A stretch of 64,000 bases of DNA from Streptomyces sp. RPA4-2 (GCF_012273515.2 NZ_CP050975.2:2790001-2854000); one strand, 5' to 3'; positions 34,328 to 49,275 are shown, counted from the stretch's first letter. The notes: a model not told the origin generated them from the sequence alone. Made by a program: numbers and translations.

Positions 34328-34684
34328 CTACTCCTCGAACTTGCGGTACGACGGGTCGAGATCCCGGACCTCGGCGGAGACGTGCAGGGCGAGACCGGCG
34401 ACGGGCTCGACGTACTTGCACAGCAACTCCAGTACCGACTCGGTGAGCCGGACCTTGGTCTCCTCGCTGCGGCCCGCCAGCAGGGCGAGCGTGACGTGCA
34501 CGACGGCGTGTCCGTCCGCCTCCGCTCCCACCACGTTGTCCCCGGTCGGCCGGAACCGCGTCTTGCACGCCTCGATCCGTGCGGCCGCCGTCTCGACCAC
34601 CACCGGGTGCAGCGCGAGCGCGAATCCGCGCCGGTCGAAGGATTCGTCGAGGGCGGCGGAGTAGTCGACGGTGATCTGCGGCAT
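34328..34684 (-). CDS. 5-carboxymethyl-2-hydroxymuconate Delta-isomerase-like (tautomerase superfamily)
   Basis: The 118-residue product starts M-P-Q-I-T-V-D-Y-S; after Met removal the catalytic Pro-1 of the tautomerase superfamily would be exposed. Segments H-A-V-V-H-V-T-L-A-L-L-A-G-R-S and H-V-S-A-E-V-R-D-L match CHMI. In known pathways the enzyme isomerises a homoprotocatechuate degradation intermediate, but no other pathway genes are adjacent. ATG 34684 is chosen to place Pro second. Confidence 0.8.
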   Translation of the reverse strand: MPQITVDYSAALDESFDRRGFALALHPVVVETAAARIEACKTRFRPTGDNVVGAEADGHAVVHVTLALLAGRSEETKVRLTESVLELLCKYVEPVAGLALHVSAEVRDLDPSYRKFEE

Positions 34685-34716
34685 GAGCACTCCTGTTCTA
34701 GGTCAACGAACTCACC

Positions 34717-36357
34717 TTAGGGCCTGGCCTGCCCCGGCCTGAGCTGGAGCGCGAGCATCGCGACGTCGTCCTCCCGGTCCTGCCCGAAGCGGTCCAGGAG
34801 CATGTCGCACAGCGGGCGGACCCCGGGCGGGGCGTCGGCCACGGCCGCGCGCAGGCGTTCCATGGAGATCGCGAGGTCCGTGCCGCGGGTCTCGATCAGG
34901 CCGTCGGTGACCACGAGGAGCCGGTCCGAGGGCTCCAGGAACAGTTCGGTGGGCGTCGGCCGGTTCACCGCGAGACCGAGGCCGAGCAGCGGCCCGTGGA
35001 CCTTGGCGTATTCGGCGCCGCCCGCACCGCGCACGATCAGCGGCGGGATGTGGCCCGCGTTGGCGATGCGTACCCGCCCGGTCTCCGGCTCGACCAGGAT
35101 CAGGCAGACGGTCGCGGTGACCTCGGGGTGGTAGCGCTGGAGCATCCGGTCGAGGCGCTCGGCGAGGACGGCCGGGTCGCTGTCCTCGACGCAGTAGGCG
35201 CGCAGCGCGTGCCGGATCTCGACCATCACGGTGGCCGCCTCCAGCGAATGACCGACGACGTCGCCGACCGCGGCGAGGACACCGTCGCCGGTGCGCAGCG
35301 CCGCGTAGAAGTCGCCGCCGATCTCGGCCTGTTGGGACGCGGGTTCGTAGCGCACCGCGATGTCGACACCGGGCAGGTCGGGCAGCTTGTCCGGCTCGGG
35401 CAGGAAGCTGCGCTGGAGGGTGAGGGCGACATGGCGCTCGACCTGGTACATCAGCAGCGGCTCGGCGACGAGCGCGGTGGCCTGGGCGAGCCGTGCCACC
35501 CCGGCCTCGTCGGCGGGGCTCTGGGGGCGTGAGTCGCGGACCGGCGTCGCCAGGCACACCGGCGCCTTGCCGCCCTGGGCCAGCACCAGCCGGGCGTCGT
35601 CCTGGACGCCGGGCCGGAAGAACCCGGCGGGCCACAGCGGCGAGTGGACGACGGTGCGGTGGACGACGGCCCGGTCCGCCGCGAGTCTGCCGATCAGCCG
35701 GGCCACGGCCTCGTGCGCGCCGCGGTCGGGCAGCGCGAGGGCTATCCGCTTCGGGGACATGCCCCGGTACAGCTCGCCCTCCGGGCCGAGGACGAACACG
35801 ACGGCCGGCAGACCGGTGAGCCGGGCGGTGCCCTCGGCGGCCGCGTCGACGAGTTCGTCGAGGCTGCGCGCGGCCTGGACGGTGACGATCGTCTCGGACA
35901 GCAGCGTCAGCCGACGTATCAGCGCCTGGTCGTCCGTCCGCAGCCGGGCCGCGCGCACCACGGCCCCTACGACCGTCTGGATCTCCTCCGGCTCGGCCGG
36001 CAGCGTGAGACAGGCCTCGGCGCCGGAGTCCAGGCTGCGGCGGCGGTCGCCCGGGTCCGTACCGGCGTCCGAGAGGTGCACCACGGGCAGCGCGCCCAGG
36101 ACCTGATGCGTCTTGAGCCGGCGGCAGAGTTCGAAGCCGGTCATGTCCGGCAGATCCACCTGGACGAGAAGCACGTCCGGCAGGGTGCCCTCGCGCAGCC
36201 GGGTGCCGAGTGCGCGCAGCGCGTCCGCGGCGGTGGCGACGGGAACGACCTCGTGACCGGCGCGGCGCAGCAGCGCGCTCATGGCGAGCCGGTCGTCCGC
36301 CACGTCGTCGACGACCAGCACGGTGGTCGACCCGTTCCTTCTGCTGTTGCCGTCCAA
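34717..36357 (-). CDS. RsbU/SpoIIE-type PP2C phosphatase with a degenerate receiver domain
   Basis: The 546-residue protein has a receiver domain at residues 12-130, a GAF-like middle region (about 155-310), and a PP2C/SpoIIE phosphatase domain at about 335-540. Phosphatase metal-site segments are E-I-G-G-D-F-Y-A-A and V-G-D-V-V-G-H-S-L-E-A-A, and D-R-E-D-D-V-A-M-L at the end. In the receiver the acidic pair D17-D18 is kept, but the phospho-acceptor position is Gln66 (L-L-V-Q-V-D-L-P, four residues before the Pro), so it should not be phosphorylated in the usual way. Such phosphatases act on anti-anti-sigma factors. Confidence 0.9.
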   Translation of the reverse strand: MDGNSRRNGSTTVLVVDDVADDRLAMSALLRRAGHEVVPVATAADALRALGTRLREGTLPDVLLVQVDLPDMTGFELCRRLKTHQVLGALPVVHLSDAGTDPGDRRRSLDSGAEACLTLPAEPEEIQTVVGAVVRAARLRTDDQALIRRLTLLSETIVTVQAARSLDELVDAAAEGTARLTGLPAVVFVLGPEGELYRGMSPKRIALALPDRGAHEAVARLIGRLAADRAVVHRTVVHSPLWPAGFFRPGVQDDARLVLAQGGKAPVCLATPVRDSRPQSPADEAGVARLAQATALVAEPLLMYQVERHVALTLQRSFLPEPDKLPDLPGVDIAVRYEPASQQAEIGGDFYAALRTGDGVLAAVGDVVGHSLEAATVMVEIRHALRAYCVEDSDPAVLAERLDRMLQRYHPEVTATVCLILVEPETGRVRIANAGHIPPLIVRGAGGAEYAKVHGPLLGLGLAVNRPTPTELFLEPSDRLLVVTDGLIETRGTDLAISMERLRAAVADAPPGVRPLCDMLLDRFGQDREDDVAMLALQLRPGQARP

Positions 36358-36377
36358 CTGAAAGCCTCGGGCCTGCC

Positions 36378-36411
36378 GGTGGGGCGGACCGGGTGCCCGG
36401 TCCGCCCCACC
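36378..36411 (-). terminator. 16-bp hairpin between the pullulanase and phosphatase genes
   Basis: Arms 36378-36393 (GGTGGGGCGGACCGGG) and 36396-36411 are exact complements with a 2-base loop. It lies just after the pullulanase stop and before the phosphatase start. Confidence 0.8.
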
Positions 36412-36426
36412 AAGGTAATGCCCTTC

Positions 36427-41829
<5,403 letters not shown>

Positions 41830-41936
41830 CGGTGTGAACTCCTAGCGATTACGGCGCATATGGGTCCGACCCCGCGCTGCGTTCCGGCTCCGGTGCCGAA
41901 CGCCCGCGTGACCGTATCGCTCACGCAAGGTTTACA

Positions 41937-41949
41937 GCAAGAGTCTTGC
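41937..41949. promoter_or_regulatory. MalR-type operator candidate upstream of the pullulanase gene
   Basis: GCAAGAGTCTTGC is a perfect 6-bp inverted repeat around one base. It shares the GCAAG/CTTGC arms with the dyads upstream of the amylase, malE and malR genes. CGCAAGG lies close by (about 41924), suggesting more than one half-site. Confidence 0.65.
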
Positions 41950-41967
41950 AACATGCGGAAAGTCTTT

Positions 41968-43350
41968 TCAGCAGTTGGACTTGCCCGCATAGAGGGCGAG
42001 TGCCGTGTTGGCGCCCAGCGTTGCCGTGAACTGCCCCGAACCGTTCACCGTGACCTGCGTGTTGTTCTGCACGTTGCAGTAGGTGCCGGCCGCGAGGGAC
42101 GTCGTGTACGTCCGACTCAGCGCGGAGGTCTCGTGGTTGATGGCGACGAAGCCCTTGCTGCCGCGCCCGAAGGCGATGGCGTCGTTGCCGTCGTCCCACC
42201 AGTTGCTCAGCGCCTGCCCGCGGGTGGCGTTGCGGAAGGCGACCATCGACTTGATCTCGGGCCAGGCGTGCTGGCACTTCCAGCCGTCCTGCCAGCAGGC
42301 GTTGACGGTACCGCCGTTGGGCGGTCCCGCGTCCGCGTCGGACCACTCGTAGCCGGAGTTGATGTCCGGGGCGCCGTACGGGTAGGCCAGCATGAAGACG
42401 TTGGCGAGCGTGTAGTTCGCCCCGTCCTTGTAGTTCAGGGTCGAGCCGTTGCGCTCGGTGTCGTGGTTGTCGACGAAGACGGCCGCGACGGAGCTGCTCA
42501 TATAGCCCCAGCCCTCGCCGTAGTTCTTCAGATAGGCGAGGTTCTCGTTGTTGAAGACCCGCTTGAGGTCGTACGCGTACCGGAACTCCTGGACGTCCCC
42601 GTTGCCCGTGTACTCGGTGGGCTGGACCGCCTCGCCGGAGCCGTAGATGACCTCCTGCTTCCAGTACACGGACGGATTGCTGAGCCGGGACTTGATGTTG
42701 GCGAGGTCGGCCGCCGGTATGTGCTTGGCCGCGTCGATGCGGAAGCCGTCGACGCCGTAGCCGAGCAGGGTGTTCAGGTACCCGGCGATGGTGGACCGGA
42801 CGTACTCCTCACCGGTGTCCAGGTCGGCGAGGCCGACGAGCTCGCAGTTCTGGACGTTGGCGCGGTTGGTGTAGTCGCTGATGCTGGCGGTGCAGTCGTC
42901 CATGTCGTACGAGGAGTACAGGCCCGGGTAGTTGTACTTCGTGTACGAGGACCCGCCGGTTCCGGTGCCGGAACCGGCGGACATGTGGTTGATCACCGTG
43001 TCCGTGACGACCTTCACACCGGCCGCGTGGCAGGTGCTGACCATGTTCCTGAAGGCGGTGGCGTCACCGAGCCGCCCGGCGATCTTGTAGCTCACGGGCT
43101 GGTAGGAGGTCCACCACTGCGAGCCCTGTATGTGCTCGGCGGGCGGGGACACCTGGACGTAGCCGTATCCGGCGGGGCCGAGGGTGGTGGTGCACTCCTT
43201 GGCGACGGAGTCGAACTTCCACTCGAACAGGACGGCGGTGACGTCCTTGGTGCCGGGCGGGGAGGCCTGGGCGGTGCCGGTGGGCAGGACCACCGAGGCC
43301 GCCATGCCCGCGGCGAGCGCGAGCGCGGTGGCAAGAGTTCTCTTCGCCAT
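41968..43350 (-). CDS. aml: Secreted alpha-amylase (GH13)
   Basis: The 460-residue precursor has a signal peptide ([20 protein letters not shown] ending T-A-Q-A-S). Catalytic regions are [16 protein letters not shown] (nucleophile Asp), E-V-I-Y-G-S-G-E (acid Glu) and F-V-D-N-H-D-T-E-R. It ends at A-L-Y-A-G-K-S-N-C, with no CBM20 starch-binding module, which many longer Streptomyces amylases carry. ATG 43350 follows AGGAGATGAC. A CTTGC/GCAAG dyad lies 130 bp upstream. Confidence 0.95.
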   Translation of the reverse strand: MAKRTLATALALAAGMAASVVLPTGTAQASPPGTKDVTAVLFEWKFDSVAKECTTTLGPAGYGYVQVSPPAEHIQGSQWWTSYQPVSYKIAGRLGDATAFRNMVSTCHAAGVKVVTDTVINHMSAGSGTGTGGSSYTKYNYPGLYSSYDMDDCTASISDYTNRANVQNCELVGLADLDTGEEYVRSTIAGYLNTLLGYGVDGFRIDAAKHIPAADLANIKSRLSNPSVYWKQEVIYGSGEAVQPTEYTGNGDVQEFRYAYDLKRVFNNENLAYLKNYGEGWGYMSSSVAAVFVDNHDTERNGSTLNYKDGANYTLANVFMLAYPYGAPDINSGYEWSDADAGPPNGGTVNACWQDGWKCQHAWPEIKSMVAFRNATRGQALSNWWDDGNDAIAFGRGSKGFVAINHETSALSRTYTTSLAAGTYCNVQNNTQVTVNGSGQFTATLGANTALALYAGKSNC

Positions 43351-43479
43351 GTCATCTCCTGCACGTCGTTGTGCGGTGGGGGTGTACGGGTGCGGGTGAC
43401 CGGGGCTCCGGGGTACAAGTGGGGGGCCCTGGAAGGAAGTTGCCCAGTGAATCAGTCGGGCGTGTGCCGGAACGTATCT

Positions 43480-43501
43480 CTTGCCGCCAAGTTTCAGCAA
43501 G
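43480..43501. promoter_or_regulatory. MalR-type operator candidate upstream of the amylase gene
   Basis: CTTGC (43480-43484) and GCAAG (43497-43501) are inverted arms around 12 bases, within an AT-richer promoter-like stretch that also contains CAAGTTTCAGCAAGATG. It lies between the aglA terminator and the amylase start. Confidence 0.6.
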
Positions 43502-43531
43502 ATGTCGTAAGAGATTTCAACGCGTAAAAAA

Positions 43532-43565
43532 GTGGTGCCCCGGTCCAGAAGGACCGGGGCACCAC
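43532..43565 (-). terminator. Rho-independent terminator of aglA
   Basis: Arms 43532-43546 and 43551-43565 (GTGGTGCCCCGGTCC and complement) flank AGAA. On the minus strand the stem is followed by a run of six T, a classical intrinsic terminator, 22 bp after the aglA stop. Confidence 0.9.
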
Positions 43566-43586
43566 TCAGCCGTCGTGGCGGGAGGG

Positions 43587-45266
43587 TCAGGCTGCCCACC
43601 ACACGGTCGTGTCGGCCGGCAGCTTCGCCTCGCCGTCCCGGGACAGGGTCACCTCGCCGCTCGCGACGAGCACCCTGCCGTACGCCGGGACGGTCACGGA
43701 CTCGCTCCCGGTGTTCGCGGTGCAGACGAACGCGCCCCGGCGGAAGGCGAGCACACCGTCCGGCGCGTCCAGCCAGTCGACGGTGTCGCCCGCCCCGAGG
43801 TCGGACCGCTCGCGCCGCACGGCGAGCGCGTCGCGGTACAGCTCCAGCGTGGAGCCGGCCACGCCGGTCTGCGCCTCGATGCTCAGCTCCGCCCACTCGG
43901 CGGGCTGCGGCAGCCAGCTGCCGCCGCTGCCGAAGCCGTACGAGGAACCCGTCCGGGTCCACGGGATCGGCACCCGGCAGCCGTCGCGGAACCCGTCCTG
44001 GCCGGCGCCCCGGAAGTAGGCGGGGTCCTGGCGCACCTCGTCGGGCAGGTCGACGACGTCGGGCAGGCCGAGCTCCTCGCCCTGGTAGAGGTAGGCGGAG
44101 CCGGGCAGCGCCAGCATCAGCAGGGTCGCCGCGCGGGCCCGGCGCAGCCCGAGCTCCCGGTCGCCCGCGGTGCGGATCTGGGTGCCGAGGCCGGCCTCGT
44201 TGGCGAACCGGGTGGCGTGCCGGGTCACGTCGTGGTTGGACAGCACCCAGGTGGAGGGGGCGCCGACCGGGCGCATCGCGTCGAGGGTGCGGTCGATCAC
44301 CGAGCGCAGCTCGGCCGCGTCCCAGTGGGTGCCCAGGTACTGGAAGTTGAAGGCCTGGTGCAGCTCGTCGGGGCGGACGTAGTTCGCGGTGCGCTCGATC
44401 GTCGGGGTCCACGCCTCCGCGACGAAGATGCGCTCGCCCGAGTACTCGTCGAGGATCGTGCGCCACTGCCGGTACACGTCGTGCACGCCGTCCTGGTCGA
44501 AGAACGGCATGACATCGTTGCCCAGCAGCTTCAGCTGGTCGTGGTCGCCGAGGTCCGGCAGGCCCTCCGCCTTCACCAGTCCGTGCGCGACGTCGATACG
44601 GAAGCCGTCGACGCCCATGTCGAGCCAGAACCGCAGGATCGAGCGGAACTCGTCGCCCACGGCCGGGTGTTCCCAGTTGAAGTCCGGCTGCTCGGGCGCG
44701 AAGAGGTGCAGGTACCACTCGCCGGGGGTGCCGTCCGGCTCGGTGACCCGGGTCCAGGCGGGCCCGCCGAAGATGGACTCCCAGTCGTTGGGCGGCAGTT
44801 CGCCGTCCGCGCCCTTGCCGGGACGGAAGTGGTAGCGGTCGCGCAGATCGGAGCCGGGGCCCTCCCGCAGGGCGCGCTTGAACCACTCGTGCTGGTCGGA
44901 GGAGTGGTTGGGAACGAGGTCGACGATGATCCGCAGGCCGAGGTCGTGGGCGTCACGGATGAGGGCGTCGGCGTCCAGGAGACTGCCGAACATGGGGTCG
45001 ACGGCCCGGTAGTCCGCCACGTCGTATCCGGCGTCGGCCTGCGGCGAGGCGTAGAAGGGGCTGAGCCACACGGCGTCCACACCGAGGTCGCGCAGGTAGG
45101 GCAGTCGGGAACGTACGCCCTCCAGGTCGCCCATGCCGTCGCCGTTGCTGTCGGCGAAGCTGCGCGGATAGACCTGGTAGATCACCGCGTCGCGCCACCA
45201 GTCGCGACGGGTGGCGACGGTGGCGAGGGCGGAGTTCGGGGCCTGGTCGGCGGAGTGCTGGCTCAT
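43587..45266 (-). CDS. aglA: Alpha-glucosidase (GH13), maltodextrin utilisation
   Basis: The 559-residue cytoplasmic enzyme releases glucose from maltose and short maltodextrins. Motifs are [26 protein letters not shown] and L-S-N-H-D-V-T-R-H, and the N-terminus [15 protein letters not shown] is typical of oligo-glucosidases. ATG 45266 is used because similarity starts there. It lies downstream of malG in the same direction, as in the known malEFG-aglA cluster of S. coelicolor. A GC-rich hairpin (45404-45447) separates it from malG. Confidence 0.93.
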   Translation of the reverse strand: MSQHSADQAPNSALATVATRRDWWRDAVIYQVYPRSFADSNGDGMGDLEGVRSRLPYLRDLGVDAVWLSPFYASPQADAGYDVADYRAVDPMFGSLLDADALIRDAHDLGLRIIVDLVPNHSSDQHEWFKRALREGPGSDLRDRYHFRPGKGADGELPPNDWESIFGGPAWTRVTEPDGTPGEWYLHLFAPEQPDFNWEHPAVGDEFRSILRFWLDMGVDGFRIDVAHGLVKAEGLPDLGDHDQLKLLGNDVMPFFDQDGVHDVYRQWRTILDEYSGERIFVAEAWTPTIERTANYVRPDELHQAFNFQYLGTHWDAAELRSVIDRTLDAMRPVGAPSTWVLSNHDVTRHATRFANEAGLGTQIRTAGDRELGLRRARAATLLMLALPGSAYLYQGEELGLPDVVDLPDEVRQDPAYFRGAGQDGFRDGCRVPIPWTRTGSSYGFGSGGSWLPQPAEWAELSIEAQTGVAGSTLELYRDALAVRRERSDLGAGDTVDWLDAPDGVLAFRRGAFVCTANTGSESVTVPAYGRVLVASGEVTLSRDGEAKLPADTTVWWAA

Positions 45267-45403
45267 GGCGTCCTTGATGCGGTGGGGGTCCCCCCGCTCG
45301 GTCGAGGCCGAGCGTGGGAGAGAGTTCGAGGTGGGATCTCCCCTCCGTCCGGGCGGGGCCCGGGGCTCGGGGAGGGAGGTGCGTCGTCGGGGTGGCGGAA
45401 CGA

Positions 45404-45447
45404 GGCGGCCGCGGTGCCGGCGGGGTCGGATGGGCACCGCGGCCGCC
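45404..45447 (-). terminator. Hairpin between malG and aglA
   Basis: The 15-bp arms GGCGGCCGCGGTGCC (45404-45418) and complement (45433-45447) flank 14 bases. It lies 48 bp after the malG stop and may weaken read-through into aglA. Confidence 0.65.
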
Positions 45448-45494
45448 ACCCGCGCGCGACGAGCGCGCGGGAGCCTGGGGGCTGTCCGGGCGGG

Positions 45495-46406
45495 TCAGCC
45501 CTTCGTTCCGCCGGCGGTGAGTCCGGTCACCAGGTTCTTCTGCACCAGGTAGAAGAAGAGGGAGACGGGTATCGCGACCAGGACGGCCGTCGCGGCCGCC
45601 AGGTTGCGCTGGGCATCGTGCTCGCTGACGAAGGTCTGGAGTCCGACGGCGAAGGTGTACTTCGAGTCGTCCAGCATGAACGTCGAGGCGAACGCGACCT
45701 CACCGAACGCGGTGATGAAGTTGTAGAAGGCGGCGACCGCCAGGCCCGGCTTGGCGAGCGGCAGGATCAGCCGGAAGAAGGTGCCGAAGGGGCTCAGTCC
45801 GTCGACGCGTCCGGCCTCGTCGATCTCGAACGGGATGGTGTCGAAGTAGCCCTTGAGCAGCCAGGCGCTGTAGGGCACCGCCGTCGAGCAGTAGACGATG
45901 ATCAGGCCGAGGTAGGAGTCGATGAGCTGCAGGTCCGAGAGGATCTGGTACATCGGCACGATCAGTACGGCGATCGGGAACATCTGGGTGACCAGCAGGA
46001 CCCACATGAACTTCTTGTACCCGGGGAAGCGCATGCGCGAGACCGCGTAGCCGGTGGTGGCCGCGATCATCACGCCGATGACCGTGGTGCCGAGCGACAC
46101 GATGAGCGAGCTCTTCATCCACTCGAAGAAGTTCGTGTGCTGGAGCACGAAGGAGTAGTTGCTGAACGTCATCGTGTGCCAGATGCGTCCGGGGTGCAGA
46201 TAGTCGTCCTTGTCCGGGCCGAGGGACAGGAAGACGAGCCAGGCGATCGGGAACAGCGCGGCCAGGCTCGCGACGATCAGGATGCCGTGGGAGACGAGCT
46301 TGCCGGCGAAGCCACGCTCACCGCGCCCCCGCGCCGGACGGCGGGGAGACTCGTCGTACCCAGTGGCCTGCTCGGCCGCAGACGTCCGAAGGGTGGTGGT
46401 ACTCAT
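45495..46406 (-). CDS. malG: Maltodextrin ABC transporter permease MalG
   Basis: The 303-residue inner-membrane protein has six predicted helices, starting with HGILIVASLAALFPIAWLVF. The permease EAA loop, which docks to the ATPase, is seen as E-I-D-E-A-G-R-V-D-G-L-S-P-F-G-T-F-F-R-L-I-L-P. It pairs with MalF. ATG 46406 follows GGGAG and lies 13 bp after the malF stop, so the two are co-translated. No ATPase gene is present; Streptomyces import systems of this type use the distant MsiK ATPase. Confidence 0.95.
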   Translation of the reverse strand: MSTTTLRTSAAEQATGYDESPRRPARGRGERGFAGKLVSHGILIVASLAALFPIAWLVFLSLGPDKDDYLHPGRIWHTMTFSNYSFVLQHTNFFEWMKSSLIVSLGTTVIGVMIAATTGYAVSRMRFPGYKKFMWVLLVTQMFPIAVLIVPMYQILSDLQLIDSYLGLIIVYCSTAVPYSAWLLKGYFDTIPFEIDEAGRVDGLSPFGTFFRLILPLAKPGLAVAAFYNFITAFGEVAFASTFMLDDSKYTFAVGLQTFVSEHDAQRNLAAATAVLVAIPVSLFFYLVQKNLVTGLTAGGTKG

Positions 46407-46419
46407 GGAGACTCCCGCC

Positions 46420-47424
46420 TCAGATCGCGAGCTGCTGGTCATTGCGGTTCAGCCAGCGGCGGTAGAAGGAGGTGAAGACGACGAGGATGGCCAGCAGCAG
46501 CATGCCGTAGGCGGCCGACTGCGCGAAGTCACGTGGCTGCTGTCCGAAGCCGAGGTAGTAGGCCCAGGTGACGAGGATCTGAGCGTCCGGCGCGGTGTTG
46601 CCGAACAGGATGAAGATCACGGCGAACTGGTTGAAGGTCCAGATGATGCCGAGGAGCACGACGGTGGAACTGACCGACCGCAGCCCCGGCAGGGTCACGA
46701 AGCGGAACTGCTGCCAGGCGTTCGCGCCGTCCATCTCGGCGGCCTCGTACAGCGTGCCGTCGATGGACTGCAGGCCGCCGAGCAGCGAGACCATCATGAA
46801 CGGCACACCGCACCAGGTGTTGACCATGATCGCGGAGAAGCGCTGCCAGAAGGTGTCCTCCAGCCACGCCGGCGACGGCAGGTGCACCGCGTGGAGCATG
46901 GAGTTGATGATGCCGCCGTCGGCGAGCATGAAGCGCCAGCCGAAGACGGTGACGAAGGTCGGCACGGCCCACGGCAGCACCAGGATCAACCGGTAGACCG
47001 TACGGCCGCGCAGCTTCTGGTTGAGCAGCAGGGCGAGGCCGAGCCCGACGCAGTAGTGGAGGGCGACACAGAGCGCCGTCCACACGATGGTCCAGATGAA
47101 GTGCGACCAGAAGCGGTCGTACGACGTCGGGCCCCACAGGATGTCCTTGTAGTTGTCGAGGCCGATGAACTTGTAGGTGGCGTCGATGTGGTTGACGCCG
47201 ATCGTGCGGGCGGAGTTGAGGCTGTTGGCGTCCGTGAGCGTCAGATAGAGGCCCCGCACCAGCGGATACAGCACCAGTCCGCCGAGCACGACGACCACCG
47301 GGGCGATCATCGCGTACGCGTACCAGTACTTCTGGTACGCGCGCTTGAGACGCTGGAGCGGACCGGGGCGTGACCCGCGGTCACCGACACGCTTTCCGGT
47401 CGCTCGGTCGATGGCGACTGTCAT
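46420..47424 (-). CDS. malF: Maltodextrin ABC transporter permease MalF
   Basis: The 334-residue membrane protein has a first helix at YAYAMIAPVVVVLGGLVLYP and a loop-rich N-terminal periplasmic segment. The EAA motif reads Y-E-A-A-E-M-D-G-A-N-A-W-Q-Q-F-R-F-V-T-L-P. It forms the transport channel with MalG. The gene lies between malE and malG in the order malE-malF-malG. Its ATG follows AAGGTG. Confidence 0.95.
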   Translation of the reverse strand: MTVAIDRATGKRVGDRGSRPGPLQRLKRAYQKYWYAYAMIAPVVVVLGGLVLYPLVRGLYLTLTDANSLNSARTIGVNHIDATYKFIGLDNYKDILWGPTSYDRFWSHFIWTIVWTALCVALHYCVGLGLALLLNQKLRGRTVYRLILVLPWAVPTFVTVFGWRFMLADGGIINSMLHAVHLPSPAWLEDTFWQRFSAIMVNTWCGVPFMMVSLLGGLQSIDGTLYEAAEMDGANAWQQFRFVTLPGLRSVSSTVVLLGIIWTFNQFAVIFILFGNTAPDAQILVTWAYYLGFGQQPRDFAQSAAYGMLLLAILVVFTSFYRRWLNRNDQQLAI

Positions 47425-47472
47425 GGTTCGACACCTTCTGGAAGATCAGGGTTGGGGCCGTGCGCATGCCGG

Positions 47473-47526
47473 TGGCCGTCGGCTCCCCTCCCGTCCCCCG
47501 GGGTCCGGGAGGGGAGCCGACGGCCA
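47473..47526 (-). terminator. 20-bp perfect hairpin between malE and malF (attenuator)
   Basis: Arms 47473-47492 (TGGCCGTCGGCTCCCCTCCC) and 47507-47526 are exact complements with a 14-base loop. Placed right after malE, it probably reduces transcription of malF-malG relative to the binding protein and stabilises the malE message. Confidence 0.8.
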
Positions 47527-47533
47527 CACGGAC

Positions 47534-48808
47534 TCACTTGCTGAAGTCCGGGACCAGCTTGGCGATCGCCAGTTCGGCGTTGCTCAGGCCCTTGTCCAGG
47601 GACTCCTTGCCACCCGCGATCTTCGGCAGCTCGGTGTCGAGCGGGCCCCACAGCGAGCTGTACTCGGGCAGCGCCGGCCGCGGCTGGGCGGCGGCGAGCA
47701 CCGTCTGGTAGCCGGCGATGCCCGGGTCGGCCTTGACGGCGCTGGTGTAGGCGTCGTCACGGGTGGGCAGCGTGGAGTTCTTGAGCGCGATCGTGGCCTG
47801 CGAGGCGGCCGAGGTCATGAACTTCACGAACTTCAGCGACGCCGTCTGGTGGGCCTTGTCGGACCCGGCGTAGACCGAGAGGTTGTGGCCGCCGGTCGGG
47901 GCGCCCGCCTTGCCGGTGGAGCCGGCCGGGACGGTGGCGATACCGAGGTTGGTCTTGTCCGTGAAGGCCGAGCCCTTGTAGAAGTTGGTGATCTCCCAGG
48001 GGCCCTGGACGATCGAGGCGACCTTGCCGTTGACGAACGCGTCCTGGATGTGGGCGTAGGCGTCGGCGGTGGTGTCGGCCTTGTGCAGTCCCTTGCCGGA
48101 GAACAGGCCCTGCCAGGTCCCGTACGCCTTCTGCGCGGCGGCCGAGTTCACGGTGATCTTCTTGGCGGAGGCGTCGACGGTGTCGGTGCCCTCGCCGTAG
48201 AGGAACGACTGCGCGTAGTACGCCTGCGTCGAGCCCCAGTAGCCGTCGACGCCCGTCTTCTGCTTGATCGTGGCGGCGGCCTTCTTCAGGTCGTCCCAGG
48301 TCTTGGGGGCCTCGGTGATGCCGGCCTTCTTGTACAGCGCCTTGTTGTAGACGAGCGCGAGGGTGTCGGTCACCAGCGGGACACCGTACGTCTTGCCGTC
48401 GAACTTGGCCTGCTCGATCAGGCTGGGCTGGAACTTGGCCTGGTCCGCGAGGGCCTCGGTGCCGTCCAGCGGCAGGAAGAAGCCCTTCTTCGCGAACGCC
48501 GGGGTCCAGCCCACCTCCGAGCGCAGGATGTCCGGGGCGCCCTTGGAGCCGGCGGCCGTGTCGAACTTGTTCTGCGCCTGGTCGAAGGGGACGTTGACGT
48601 ACTTGACCTTGATGTCCGGGTTGGCCTTCTCGAACTGCTGGGCCAGTGCCTTGTACGTCGGCGCCTCATTGGTGGCGTTGGAGGTGTCCCACCAGGTGAT
48701 GGTGGTGGGGCCGTCCGACTTGTCGCTGCCGCTGTCACTGCCGCCGCAGGCCGTCGCCGCGAGGGCGAGGGACGCCACCAGCGCAGTGGCCGCTATGCCA
48801 CGCCGCAT
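47534..48808 (-). CDS. malE: Maltodextrin-binding lipoprotein MalE
   Basis: The 424-residue precursor has a lipoprotein signal (A-L-V-A-S-L-A-L-A-A-T-A-C-G-G). The mature protein is an SBP_bac_1 type: T-I-T-W-W-D-T-S-N, P-D-I-L-R-S-E-V-G-W and G-P-W-E-I-T-N-F. It captures maltodextrins released by the secreted amylases and hands them to MalF-MalG. ATG 48808 follows AAGGAGATCTC. Two GCAAG/CTTGC dyads lie in the divergent gap shared with malR. Confidence 0.95.
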   Translation of the reverse strand: MRRGIAATALVASLALAATACGGSDSGSDKSDGPTTITWWDTSNATNEAPTYKALAQQFEKANPDIKVKYVNVPFDQAQNKFDTAAGSKGAPDILRSEVGWTPAFAKKGFFLPLDGTEALADQAKFQPSLIEQAKFDGKTYGVPLVTDTLALVYNKALYKKAGITEAPKTWDDLKKAAATIKQKTGVDGYWGSTQAYYAQSFLYGEGTDTVDASAKKITVNSAAAQKAYGTWQGLFSGKGLHKADTTADAYAHIQDAFVNGKVASIVQGPWEITNFYKGSAFTDKTNLGIATVPAGSTGKAGAPTGGHNLSVYAGSDKAHQTASLKFVKFMTSAASQATIALKNSTLPTRDDAYTSAVKADPGIAGYQTVLAAAQPRPALPEYSSLWGPLDTELPKIAGGKESLDKGLSNAELAIAKLVPDFSK

Positions 48809-48942
48809 GAGATCTCCTTGAGGGTGAAAGCCCGAGTGGGTGGGGAAGCGGTCCCGCCCGCTCCCCTTGCCGACTTGCCGACTGCGCCGTTGCGTCCGCC
48901 GGGCGACGTGAACGTAACAGCGTTGAAAGCGGCGCGAAAGAC

Positions 48943-48963
48943 CTTGCAGCAAAAAAGTGCAAG
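48943..48963. promoter_or_regulatory. MalR-type operator candidate upstream of malE
   Basis: CTTGCA (48943-48948) and TGCAAG (48958-48963) are inverted arms around nine bases, GCAAAAAAG. It lies about 135 bp upstream of malE in the 466-bp malE-malR gap. Confidence 0.7.
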
Positions 48964-49050
48964 AGCTGCCGAGAGTTATCCGCCCGTGACCCGGCGGCGA
49001 CGGTACGGAAACCCTTGTCCGAGGCCCCTCAGCAGGGAACCGGGCCACTG

Positions 49051-49073
49051 TGCAAGACTCTGCAAGCTCTTGC
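49051..49073. promoter_or_regulatory. MalR-type operator candidate between malE and malR
   Basis: Two direct TGCAAG half-sites at 49051 and 49061 are followed by CTTGC, so GCAAGCTCTTGC (49062-49073) is a dyad with 5-bp arms. It is closest to malR and may allow autoregulation. Confidence 0.7.
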
Positions 49074-49275
49074 CATACCCGCCCGGTACGGGGATAGTCG
49101 GCCCGTCAGCGCCTTGCAGGAGCCACCCCTTCCCGCGGCGCACGCACGGGACGCCGAGCCGACCAGAACACGAGGGAGCGCGATGACGCAGCAGCCCGGA
49201 GCGGGCCGATCAACCGCCCGCACACGGCGTCTGGTTGGTGGGCAGGGCGAGAACCGGCAGGTACAGTCCCATCCC

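Noticed and set aside
41968..44886. A 972-codon minus-strand frame joining part of the aglA region to the amylase
   Set aside because: The upstream half is an out-of-frame shadow of aglA and crosses the aglA terminator; the amylase starts at 43350 with its own ribosome site and signal peptide.
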